Source: Spirometra erinaceieuropaei (lineage: Eukaryota > Platyhelminthes > Cestoda > Diphyllobothriidea > Diphyllobothriidae). Taken from it: a DNA stretch of 64,000 nt. A program made the position numbers and the translations under genes. The notes beneath the pieces were generated by a model. The model did not search any database and was not told the origin of the DNA. It saw nothing but the letters and a program-made list of their open reading frames with translations. Every line of letters begins with the position of its first letter. The first letter of the stretch is position 1. The DNA lies in the NCBI GenBank assembly GCA_902702965.1, contig CACRXP010000417.1, forward strand, positions 248,721 through 312,720. The letters run 5' to 3'. This document shows positions 33,720 through 44,049 of the stretch, one piece after another.

Positions 33720-35375
33720 ATTATTGTGAATGTCACTCTAAAAGTTAAGTCGGTTTATTATAGAAGCTATGGTTGTTTATCGCGAAATTGGGCGTTTTTT
33801 AGGTAGATAGGAGAGCAGCATCCTCATTGGATAATCAAAAACATGAAAATGTGCGTCACCGGAGCAATTGCGACTCAACCGGTTGACAACGGCTACCGAG
33901 AAGGTGTGAGCGGATATTTCGAGTGGTGCGTAAGGCGACGGCAGAGAAATCATAATCAGTGGCATCATAGTCAGAAGCCGTCTCATTGAGCTGACCCGAC
34001 GATATGCAGGCAGGATTCGTGAAGTCTAACCCTCTGAGTGACCTGGCCCTAGATGAACCTCACACATTCTTGTTTCACTGCGTTGCAGTGTCGAAACGCA
34101 AGCACCACCAACTGGCACTCTCCCTACGCCGAAAATAGAAGTTGACTGCAGAGTTTAGTTAATATTCGTCATATATTATTTTGACAAACTTTGGTTCACG
34201 GGACTTCACCCTCAGCAAATAGTACGCATCTAAGGTTTTCATAGTACTTTTAGACCAATACATGTAGCTATTTCTGCCCGCTGTATTTGCCATATATTCC
34301 CCAGAGGCTACAATCATTAAGAAGCACACATTTATGAATCCGAAATAATGGTCTACAACCAGTTATGTTACAAACAAATAAATGCCTTTTTCCTAAAAAT
34401 AAGAAGTTTGGTAGAATTTTCCGGGATCTTATAAATTGGTTGTTGAAAAACGTTAGTCATCTAATGGTGGGATGCGCTTACCGATCGTTCAGTATGAACG
34501 TAAACATACTAACTAAAAGTCGAGACGCAGATTTTGTCGAATTATGCTGCTACAAGACACAGCTGCAGATGCGTTTGATCTCCCTGATGAGCCCAACACC
34601 TCAAAGCTGTCATGGAATAGCACACGCATGTAGACCATTTGCTGCTACCGATGTCCTCAGGCGGGATACAATACACAAACGATTGCCTGACCACATTCTT
34701 TAAAATCTTCGTTTATGTTCCGCTGAAGGCGACTGGTTTTTCTCCATATATCCCTGTCAAACATTTATATCGAGCCGGTAGGTATGTTTCCGGAAGTATT
34801 CACTACTTATTGGGATATTGGTTTTTCAGCGCAACACTAAAAGCTAGTAAAGAGATTGCTGGTGAACAGAGATTCTGGAAAATAAGTCATGCTCCTATGC
34901 AAAAGTAGTTTAGAATTTATTTTCTGCGATAATTTATCGAGTAAAATGCTTAACCGTTATCTGACTTTTAGTCTTTTAACTCTACAGTAAAGAAGTATTG
35001 ATATAATAGGTGCTGATAATGACACAGAAGGGCGCTTGCGATTCGCTCTATGGGACTCACTCGTCCCGTTGTGCCTTGAGACTCACTCACACACCTGCCA
35101 GCAACCGCACAACGGCACAAACTGATGTCAAAACGACATTATCAGTAAATGTAAGGAAGACTGAGATAGATACTTCTGGCCCATTAGTCGTCATCAGCAA
35201 GTCATTCCTAACCCCGAAATTCGAAACACGTTAGGCCCTTAGTTAGCGCCAGTTTAAGACTGCTGGTTAGGCTCAGTAGATAGAACTCGTTGAGCCCAAC
35301 GGGATGATTGATTTCCGTAAGGACGATCGGTGAGTGTCCCCTTCACTCATAGTATATTACCGACAGAAACCAACG
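33720..35375. other. no assignable feature
   Basis: No gene, RNA or repeat pair recognised. GC content is locally higher at 33840-34130 without an interpretable frame. Confidence 0.4.
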
Positions 35376-35378
35376 GGA

Positions 35379-35560
35379 CAACGGGCTTGTGACTCAGTGG
35401 TTAAAGACGTTGGACTTCTAACCAGCAGGTCGCGGAATCGAGTGTCAGTTGTTCCACACTTCGGGATTGGACACGACTGGCTGACGACGGCTTATGAACA
35501 AGAGATCGTAATTCTAGTCTCCCTTGTCTTCGTCGCTAATGCCATTCTGTCTAGAGTTGT
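35379..35560 (+). repeat. SINE with tRNA-Arg-like head, copy 2
   Basis: A box TGACTCAGTGGTTAAAGACG (35390-35409); anticodon-arm region TTGGACTTCTAACCAG, which is closer to tRNA-Arg (TCT) than copy 1; degenerate B box GGAATCGAGTGTC. The body shared with the copy at 28.998-29.18 kb includes GTTCCACACTTCGGG and TCTCCCTTGTCTTCGTCG. Confidence 0.75.
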
Positions 35561-35569
35561 TTGAACCTG

Positions 35570-38500
35570 AAAGCTCGTGACTTTTATGTGGTGGGTGGTG
35601 AGAGATCTTTAATTGTCGGCCCTTAGAACAGTTCGCAGTATAAATTGGGAAATTGTACTTTCCGCGTGGTCTGAGTTGATCGAAAAGATATTGTGAGTTC
35701 ATGAGGGCTTCTAATCATTGCAGAGGCCAGTTTGGCCAGACAGCAGCAAGTGCCGTAGGAAAAGACTGCAAATACCAGGCAATTACGTAAACACCACAGA
35801 CAGTGACAGGGTTTGTGTATTTAGCTTAGCCTTGAAGAAGTACGAATTTATTTTTGTGTTTGAACTTAACGAAGAAAAAATTGTAGAAATGCACTTCGTA
35901 TTTATTTTACTGTAGGATTTGACCTACAAGAAAGCACGGCCAGATCAGCACCGATAAGGTGTTAGTTGTATAACAAGAACACTTCAATTATTAATATTTT
36001 TGAAAAGTAAAAACCCGGTTCAGCAAGTACAAAACACTCATGCCACAGGCAGTAGAATGACAAAATTTGCGCTAAACACAAATAGCATGATGGCGGATGC
36101 AAGGAAAGTACTGAGCATTCATATGGCGCACTTAAGAAAATGTGCCTGAAAATGCATTGGATTATTACACTCAACTGGGAAGAACTCACTTATGTTGGGT
36201 TTTAGGTCGTTTGTTTATGTGTTCTTAAAAGTATAATTGTGTCAGAAACTTCGATCAGATTATTTTGCATTCTTTGGAAGCCTTCGCCATAGGTAGGACG
36301 AGTCTCGTACCTCCGGGGACTGCCGTTTGTATCATGTACGAATTGTGTATTAATGAGAGGATGTCCTGCAATCCTCGAACAGCATTTTGAATAAGAACTC
36401 ACTATCATGCCAGGGTTAAAGAGGACGGATGTAAGAGGTTTATCTGCATTGTCGGATAACCATCCTTTTGGAAGTGACATTGGCGCTTTTGACTACTGCC
36501 TAGCAGGCCTTAGTTTGCGGGCTGTTTTCGCAAGCATGATAGCATCAAATATTTATGCATTCACTCCCGTCAAACTGTCCTGTGTGTTTTCCATATATAT
36601 ATGACTTTCTCCGTAAATTAGAGACAAAACGAGGCATAACGTTTACAATTAGACATTATTCAGGCAGTAAAAATGATTTATTAGGGCGGTCATCGGTTTT
36701 CTTCAAACAGGCTAGTTGATAGTCGTATAATCAGAAGACCGGCCAAGGAGACAGTTGCTGTTTTATAAAAACAGGTCCTTGCTTGTATTCACCTGTGCGG
36801 CGTTTTCTAATTATTTTTGTTTCTTGATCAAAATTGAACCCTGGAAATATTTAAAAAAATGATGTCTGCAACAATATTTCTACGGCAGAGTTTTTTTGCC
36901 ATTGTTAACAAAAACCAGCAGGGTTAACTTTAAACATGTCTGTAGACACACTACCTTTAATGTCTGAAAGGTTTTCTTGAGTATTAAAGGGCTGACTTCC
37001 TGTGAAACTAAAAGATTCAATGACTGACGTACTTGTAATTATTTTTATCTGCAGTTACGCATTTAAACTAATTCTATGCACATTTAACAAACGCGAGTGC
37101 GTTAAAATACCCAAGGAGAATTTTATATCAACAATACAGCCCTTTGCTTTGTAGCTATTCCGTAAGTACTGTTTTATTTCTATTAAACTTTAAATCCCTT
37201 AGGCTATTACACGGAAAAAAACGTAAAATGCCTCCGAGCAAAAATTCTTGTGGCATTCGCTTAACGCTTTTATTTTACCAAAAAATTTATTAAATTGCGC
37301 TTTTTAGTGGGTCAAATATCCGCAATATTTTGGTTAAAAGTTAAACATATTTGTGCATGGACAAAAAGGGTCTAATACAATTGCTCAGTAATAAAATTGT
37401 TAATGGTGTATATTGATACAGCAGCAAGTTTTGTTAAAAAAAGAATTCGTGAATAGTAAAAGAAGAAAAGGGTATCATTTAAGTTAATTTATTTTTCCGT
37501 TGTGTAATATTGTAGCGTGTTTTTTGACAGCTGATTACTCAGCTTCGATTATTCCACTAAGCTCTTAAAGCAACACTTGAGTTTGCCATATGATTGTGCG
37601 TAGCCCAAGCAATTTGCTGCCAATATTTGCTTTACTATGGGCATGACAAAAACGAAGGCAAGCCCATTTTGAACGGCTTAGGCAGGATTTTGTCAGTCAA
37701 AATACGCCTTATGTAACAGAATAAACTTGGTTGCATTCTGACAGGAATTAGGAGGAATTTCATTTTTCCGATTACCAAAAAACCATAACAATTGTCAGAC
37801 GATGTTAATTAAAATACCTCCCTTCTACATTAATTCATCGATTTTATGGATTAGGGAAAATCGCTCAGTATCTCGCTGATGCAGCACTCTTGCGAGGGTT
37901 AATCAAGCCAAAGCAAACGCTGCGTGGCATAAAGTGCACAAACTAAACGGGCAAAAACATTTATGCATTGCAGCCCAACACATTTTTTCAGAAATATGTG
38001 GAAATATTTAAAAACGCCAAGCGTTACAGCAAAGTATCCTTTTTTTTATTCTCCGCTAGAAATTTTTCAGAAGTCTGTGTACTCGGTAATTTTGGTTCCA
38101 TTCAGCCTTGACTTTTGGAGAAACATAACTTAAATGCAGTGCGAACGTTTGCATTCATTACACTTAAAGAATACAGACATAAACTAAATGACTTATTGCA
38201 GTTAATGCCAAATTAGGGGTCATTCATGTCAAAAACGATCATCGTTTTTAAATAATAACAAATGTTTAGAACAACTCTGTTGAAACGACATTTTGGCTTT
38301 AGTAAGCGTTTCCTGTTGAGGAGATAACCGCATCCTAAGCACATCAGGTTTTCTCTACTACTAGTTATATTCCGCCAACGACTCTTTTGAATTGTAAATG
38401 TTTTGCCAACCTAACTGACTAGGTGACCATTTAAGCATAAAAACGCATGATTGCAAATATTCTGGAAAAAAGGCAATTAAAAAGCAGACAAATCCTTATA

Positions 38501-39640
38501 TTAACATCAAATGCAACACCGTTAAATGATAGTTTTTTGAGATTTATTCTGTTGCAGCCATCGACTGTTCTGAAAATCGGGCTGGATGTGACTAGCTTCC
38601 TAGGAGCTTAACGGTCAGAACAAAGCTCAAAGGACTCTGAAACAGCTGAAATCGAGATTTGACATTTACCAAATTTTAATCAACTAAGATAAGTGCAAGG
38701 CAGGATTTAGAGATGCTTAGGCAAAATCCAGACTTAATTCTTGATTTTTTTGCAACGCATGGACGCCCTCAGGAGTTTGCATAAAACGTAAACATACTCC
38801 AGTTTATTCAACCGTCTTGTCTAAGTCAGCCACGTTTTGTGTCTCGTTGGGGTGCTCTCGCGACAATATCCTGTTTGCCACTTAGGCAGGCTGAACGAAA
38901 TTGCAAGGCAGAACATCGTCTGTGAATTGACAGAGTTACAGATTGAGCAAAAATTTAAGGTCGGTCAGACATAATCGAAATGATTTCAAAAACTGTTCTA
39001 TTGAAAATAAACAGTCTCAGAAAATGTAGTTACCTACGACAATCAACGCATCATACCGCCGTCACTTCAGAAGCTTAGTTTACACCAATTTCGAAGAGTG
39101 AAATGCAAAGGCGGACGTATGACTTACGTCACATTTAGGCAAAAAACACAGTCACAGGGGTTGCTCTTTTATCTTTTTGATGCAGGTTAATTACAGACCT
39201 CCTCTGAAAGGTGTTTTTCTGTTTAAATTCAAAGTTATTTTTCTAATGAGTAATTAGTCTGGGCTTAGTGTTTTGCGCATTTCGGGCTTTTAAAAAAAGG
39301 GAGAGGTAGATTTTGTCTACATCAATACGGTAAGAATTTAACTTCATATGTCAGTTGTGAATATCATTTCCTTAAAAACGGGGACGTGGAGAGTAATATG
39401 TATAATATAATGAATTGAAGATAAGTAAATCATTCTGACTTTTAGAAACTTAATTTCTGGATGGTAAAAGTGCAGTATATGATTTAATTTGTGAAACGTT
39501 AGTCAAAATCCTGAAACCTCTTCTCGACGTAAACATACTGCTAAATATTTGTTGTATTTATTACCACGGACCATAAATTTAGATATTTTCGTTATGTCAG
39601 GAGGGTTGTTTGAATGAATATCTTTTTCACCACCTGCAAA
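35570..39640. other. no assignable feature
   Basis: AT-rich unique-looking sequence. No gene, RNA, tandem repeat or recognisable transposon. Confidence 0.4.
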
Positions 39641-39654
39641 ATGTGCACTTCGTA

Positions 39655-40045
39655 AGAATAACCACTATGTCATTGGCATTTTTTGATTTTCGGAACTCTT
39701 GTAAATTTAAATCCATTCCACAGAAAACATGAGTAACATTATTCGTTATTTTACTTTCTGGAAGTCAACCATGCCTTTGTTTGATGCTTTACTCGCAGGA
39801 GGAATGTAAATTGGTTTTAAAATGCTTCATCATACGAGATGTTTTAAGTCAATGAGATGGCCGTTCATAAAAAATCATATCTTTGCATTGACCAATGCTG
39901 CTTTTAAAATTTACAATATGGTTGAAATCCACTGTTACATTTTACCTACCCAGTTTGGTTTCCTTCTCATAGCATACATAAATGTACGGTCTTCGTTACA
40001 CGGAAAATATATGGTTTGTAGTTTGGAATCCCTGATTGCAAGTTT
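39655..40045 (+). repeat. probable ancient relative of the foldback family
   Basis: Same order of blocks as intact copies: TTTTTTGATTTTCGGAACTCTTGTAAATTTAAA (39679 on), AGGAATGTAAATTGGTTTTAAAATG (39800), GAGATGTTTTAAG, and GATGGCCGTTCATA near 39855. Heavily diverged and without clear termini. Confidence 0.4.
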
Positions 40046-40798
40046 AATGAGAGTTTGAGTTTAAGGGCAATTGGGAATTGGAAAAACTTTTTACAAGAAA
40101 ATAATACCTTCTCGTTTGCCGAAAATCTTTAAAATTTAATATGTCCCGAAAAATAAGCAAAGCAATGAATATGATTATGCATGTTCTTGATTAAACATAT
40201 TTTTTTATATAAGGCTATCAAAATGAATGAGAAAAAACCATTCTAAGTAGGTAGTCATCTTAGCAGCGAATGCATTTTGCAGGCGGTTCAATCGCGTTCA
40301 TGAAATGATGACATCCTGAAGCAAATAAATTGTCCAGGGAATGATATGCACATGACTAACATAACACAAAGCAACCATTCGGCTACCTGTGGAAGCCGTA
40401 GATAAACACATTTCTAGAGTGTGGAAGTTAGTTCCTGGTTTTGCGGACGCAGCTTTGCATATGCTCTTTTCACAAGAAAGAAAGCTTTGGATCAAAACAT
40501 TCAATACAATTCAATACAATACATCGTAGACACATTATAATCCCTACGCCTGCGCAAAAGTTACAGAATAGGCCTAACTTGTGATGGAAACGCCGTTTTT
40601 TTATTGTTAAAAGAAGATTGCTATTAAGTTGCTGTCTAGGTCATTTTGTGTGCAAATGTTTTTGTCAGGCAAGAGGTGGAACATGAGACAGCCTAATGAG
40701 TTACTTCAAAAATAATGAAACTATCCAGCAGAAATGAGATAAAACAGTGGATTTCTGGCGCGATATGCTCAAGAAAAATTTAACACAAATATTATTTT

Positions 40799-41008
40799 TT
40801 CAGATGGCGGAAACACTTCCACGAGCCTCAAGCGCAAACAGGAGGACCCCGTTGGACTTCTTAGCGGCGAAATAATTGAAATGGCGTCCGCAATACGTAG
40901 ACCTAGTAATTGGGCAGTAAAATATTTTGTTGGTTTTATCTCGCTTGATTATTTTCTGATTTTGTGTTCAATTTTAGAGGCATATTTATTTGCATTGTTT
41001 ATGCATTG
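40799..41008 (+). CDS. open frame in duplicated unit 1, function unknown
   Basis: The sequence reads TTTTTTCAG|ATGGCGG at about 40795, a good 3' splice-site string. The frame then runs SDGGNTSTSLKRKQEDP..., IEMASAIRRPSNW and a hydrophobic C-terminus (KYFVGFISLDYFLI, SILEAYLFALFMH) before TGA. Copy 2 aligns codon for codon without indels. However, the non-coding flanks are at least as similar as the frame itself, so purifying selection on a protein is not shown. No known family recognised. Confidence 0.2.
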
Positions 41009-41432
41009 ATAACCCCCCGAATCACGACCACGTGGTAAGCCGTGCAAACAAATTCCTCTGCAGGGGGTTAAAATGTCTTTTTGATAATCGACGAGAACCG
41101 TTAATTAAATTAGGATCAACGTAAATAAACCCGGAAATCTTATTTTAGGAAATTCACCACGAATCTTTATTATCATTAGTAACTCATGATGGAATCTCTG
41201 CCTTTTTAACTACCGATAGAAGCTCTTCTTTTTCCTTATTTATTGTTAATAGAGGTTTACTACTAAATCACCCTCTATGTCATTTTGTGCGTAAATGTTT
41301 TTGTCTGGCAAGAGGTGGAACATGAAACAGCCTAATGAGTTACTTCAGATAAAAATGAAACTATCCAGCAGAAATGAGATAAAACAGTGAATTTCCGGCG
41401 CGATATGCTCAAGACAAATTTAACGCAACAAT

Positions 41433-41651
41433 ATGTTGTCAGATGCCGGAAACACTTCCACGAGCCTCAATCGCAAAGAGGAGGACTCCATTTGTCTTCT
41501 TAGAGGCGAGAAAATTAAAATGCCGTCTGCAATTATTAGCCCTATTAATTGGCCAGCAAAATATTTTATTGGTTTTATCTCGCTTGATTATCGTCTGATT
41601 TTTGGTTTCATTTTAGATGCATATTTATTTACATTGTTTATGTTTTGGTAA
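41433..41651 (+). CDS. open frame in duplicated unit 2, function unknown
   Basis: 72 codons from ATG, collinear with the frame in unit 1 (NTSTSLNRKEEDS, KMPSAIISPINW, KYFIGFISLDYRLIF, AYLFTLFMFW). The hydrophobic C-terminal third could be membrane-spanning. A GTTGTCAG precedes the shared part, matching the splice-acceptor-like string of unit 1. Many codon differences between units are amino-acid changing, which argues against strong constraint. Confidence 0.2.
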   Translation: MLSDAGNTSTSLNRKEEDSICLLRGEKIKMPSAIISPINWPAKYFIGFISLDYRLIFGFILDAYLFTLFMFW

Positions 41652-41834
41652 CTCTCCGATAAAAGACCACGTGTTAAGCCGTGCAAACAAACCCATCTGC
41701 AGGTGGTTAAAAAGACTTTTTGATAATCTCCGAGAATCGTTAATTAAATTAGGATCAAAATAATTAAACCCGGAAATCTTATTTTAGGAAATAAAACACG
41801 AACCTTTATGATCATTATTAACGTTCAAACGTAA

Positions 41835-43010
41835 TTTTTTTATAAAATTCAGGACATTTTGACGTGGTATGAATTGAGCATGTCTTAACATGCATCCACT
41901 TTCCAAATATGTATTTGTAAACAATGTCATACAGGTCTGTGGATGGTTACGCGATAGATCATATTTTTTTCATTCTACGCGGTACGTAGCCATTGGCGAA
42001 TGCTTGGCCACTTGAAAAATTTTCCATGTCCGCTTCACGTTATTTGGTCTTGCCTTTAGCATTCCTCATTGATCCGCAATTGCACAGATGTGAAATTAAC
42101 GCTCACTACTTTGTCCAATTGGTCGTTTCTTTTGTAATTATATTTGAAGGTGTTTGAAAAAACTTACCTCTAAAGGTTTTTAAAAAATTAATATTTCTTA
42201 TTAAGATCCTTATTTTTGATAGAAATATGCAGTATATTCCATTTTCTAGTCCCCGCTAAATCTGCAGATGTGAGGGGCTAAATTACGCAAGCGTTTTATT
42301 AGTATTAACATGTGTGGATTATTAGGGCGCCTATGATAAAATAGATAAAAATGGCTTTGAAGATGCAAAAAAGCTCTAAATGGGAGCTGTAGAGGTAGGA
42401 GATTAGGTAGATGTGCGTGAGAAATAAGAAAATGGGTTTGCAGTCACTTTTAATTAAACAAAATCACCGAAATCTTACAACGAAATAACAAAAAAACTAT
42501 ATATTCGTCAATTTTAAACGGATACTTAACTATGCACAAAAGGGTAAACACTTAAAAACGTAACTTGATACATACTTATTAAAGTGGTGAAACGCAATCT
42601 TGTTCAAAGGAAACACTCTCTTGCAGCTTAGGCCAAAAATCACACAGCAATTACGATACAAAAGGGCTATACGTGAATGGAAAACGTTAAATAACAAGCG
42701 TGAAGGTTTAGTTAATTCCAAATAAGTTACAAAATGCAGAGTATGACGTTTTTTAAGATTGCAAATTTCTAATTTAATTAAATTTTAGAAATCACATTTA
42801 GTTCAGCACACTGAAGTAAAACAGCTGTTTGTTTATTTTTTAGTCATTCTGTAATCGTTGATGGAGAAACAAATGTATTTCGTAAAATCTTAAAGTCGAG
42901 ATCAAGTTTTAGTTTAAACAGGAGGTACAGGGTCCTAAAGTCTCAAATTGACGTTAAAGATTAAACACTTGTTTCATAAGGAAAAAATTTAAATATTCCC
43001 CGCATCGTCA
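41835..43010. other. no assignable feature
   Basis: AT-rich sequence left of a PLE; nothing recognised. Confidence 0.4.
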
Positions 43011-43016
43011 ATAAAA

Positions 43017-43135
43017 ACGAGAACAAGAGCCCCGGGGAGCAGTCGTGGAACAGGAGATACGATTGCTGGACAAGAGCTTTGTCCGCCTGACGTTTCGGGT
43101 TCTTGCTCTGACGCATCATCAGAGACAATAGTATT
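43017..43135 (-). repeat. inverted PLE 3' arm at the 5' side, with best ribozyme core
   Basis: Its reverse complement gives TGTCTCTGATGATG..., GAAACGTCAGGCGGACAAAGCTCTTGTC and the terminal CTTCC-like block, the same series as the 3' ends of the other family 1 copies. It is about 119 bp long, shorter than the 193-bp arm at 1264-1456. Confidence 0.75.
43073..43130 (-). ncRNA. hammerhead ribozyme core in PLE inverted arm
   Basis: On the minus strand CTGATGA is intact (complement of 43116-43122), and so is GAAACGTC (complement of 43089-43096). Between them lies a potential stem II with a mismatch. GTCT before CTGATGA can pair with AGGC after GTC to start stem I. ACGT at the stem III position is self-complementary, which fits the very short stem III, working as dimers, reported for PLE ribozymes. 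Outer stem I is truncated by the arm boundary, so cleavage in vivo is doubtful. Confidence 0.6.
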
Positions 43136-43299
43136 TCAATACAAGCTCCGGTGAAAACGGAATTGGCCAGATGATTAGTATTTCAGCATGGCAGACAAAT
43201 GCTGCTCCATGATGGTCACACGAGACTTCGGAAGCAGCGTCGGAAGATCGACAAAGACCATGGGCGAGATCGGTATAAAGTTGTTTCAACGTCACCCAA

Positions 43300-43650
43300 A
43301 AACGACAAACTGGTCCACAGCCTGTCATCAAATGAGCTGACGAAGGATCAAAATGCAGGTTTTACGACACGAAGCTTCATTCAACACGGCTGACGTCAAA
43401 TATGTTAACATGACTGCAGCGATGTAATCAATATTTAGTCAGGCGGAAGTAACAAAGGAGACTAAGAGCCTCATCCGACACCAAGTGTTGTCTGCCTTAA
43501 TTTCATAAGTAGCGGGAATCGCTCTCCAAGTTCGAACGTGATTCGCTTAGAGAACTTAAAGACAGCAAAGACCTGGTCATCGTGCCAGCGAACAAAGAGC
43601 ACCCCACCGTTGTACTGGACAGGACAGACTACATTTCAAAAGCCAAAGGT
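43300..43650 (+). pseudogene. Penelope-like RT, N-terminal region
   Basis: Frames here give DKLVHSLSSNELTKDQ (43305 on), a NTADVKYVNMTAAM block, and, after several stops, ELKDSKDLVIVPANKEHPTV followed by VLDRTDYISKAKG ending at 43650. The VIVPA(D/N)K and VLDRTDY blocks are typical of the PLE N-terminal part, just before the fingers. The Lys-Gly codons AAA GGT at 43645-43650 would join directly to TTA CTG GAG GAC at 44050 if the insert were absent. Confidence 0.75.
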
Positions 43651-44049
43651 TGGCCAGATGTGGATGTGCACCCCCACCTGAAGTAGACATGCCCCAGTCA
43701 CCCTTAATGCGGGTCCGGTGATAATGGGGTTTTTACAGGTGGGGCCGTGGATGACACAGGCGACGAGGTCGAGTAGTTGTATACAAAATATAAGCTAATG
43801 GGATTGCGCGATTGCAGTTTGAGCGATTGAGAATAACTCGACTAGCCAAAGCCTAACCCTAACCCTAACCCCAACCACCAAACATAACCCCTAACTTTAA
43901 CCCATTGTATCAATCCCCTAACTCTAACCCCTAACCATAATCCCAAACTCTAACCCCTACCCCTAACTCCTAACCGTTCTCCCTAAACCCAATCCGAACA
44001 GAATTGTGCCTATCAGGTGGGCAAACATAACCGGACCTTACTCTACGGT
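43651..44049. mobile_element. 399-bp insert with telomere-like repeats inside the PLE
   Basis: The PLE frame stops after GGT (43648-43650) and resumes after another GGT (44047-44049) with LLEDLQVYVPCATN. So this block looks like an insertion with a 3-bp duplication. It carries about 200 bp of unknown sequence (including GTCGAG...CTCGAC near 43769 and 43837), the telomere-like array, and a short tail. It has no protein coding. It may be a non-autonomous element or subtelomeric DNA captured during break repair. Confidence 0.55.
43852..43990 (-). repeat. interstitial telomere-like array (TTAGGG)n, degenerate
   Basis: Three perfect CCTAAC-phase units start at 43852. About 110 bp of variants follow (CCCCAACC, CCCCTAACT, CCCAAACTC, CCCTACCCC). 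On the minus strand this is TTAGGG, the telomere repeat of flatworms and most animals. Confidence 0.85.

Larger units (their letters stand above)
40580..41830. repeat. tandem duplication, two units of 639 bp
   Basis: The unit 40580-41218 is followed by 41219-41830. Landmarks are exactly 639 bp apart: GCAAGAGGTGGAACATGA (40670 and 41309) and CGGAAATCTTATTTTAGGAAAT (41132 and 41771). By eye the flanking parts agree at more than nine positions in ten in places. Both units keep a 69-codon open frame in register (see next entries). Confidence 0.85.
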
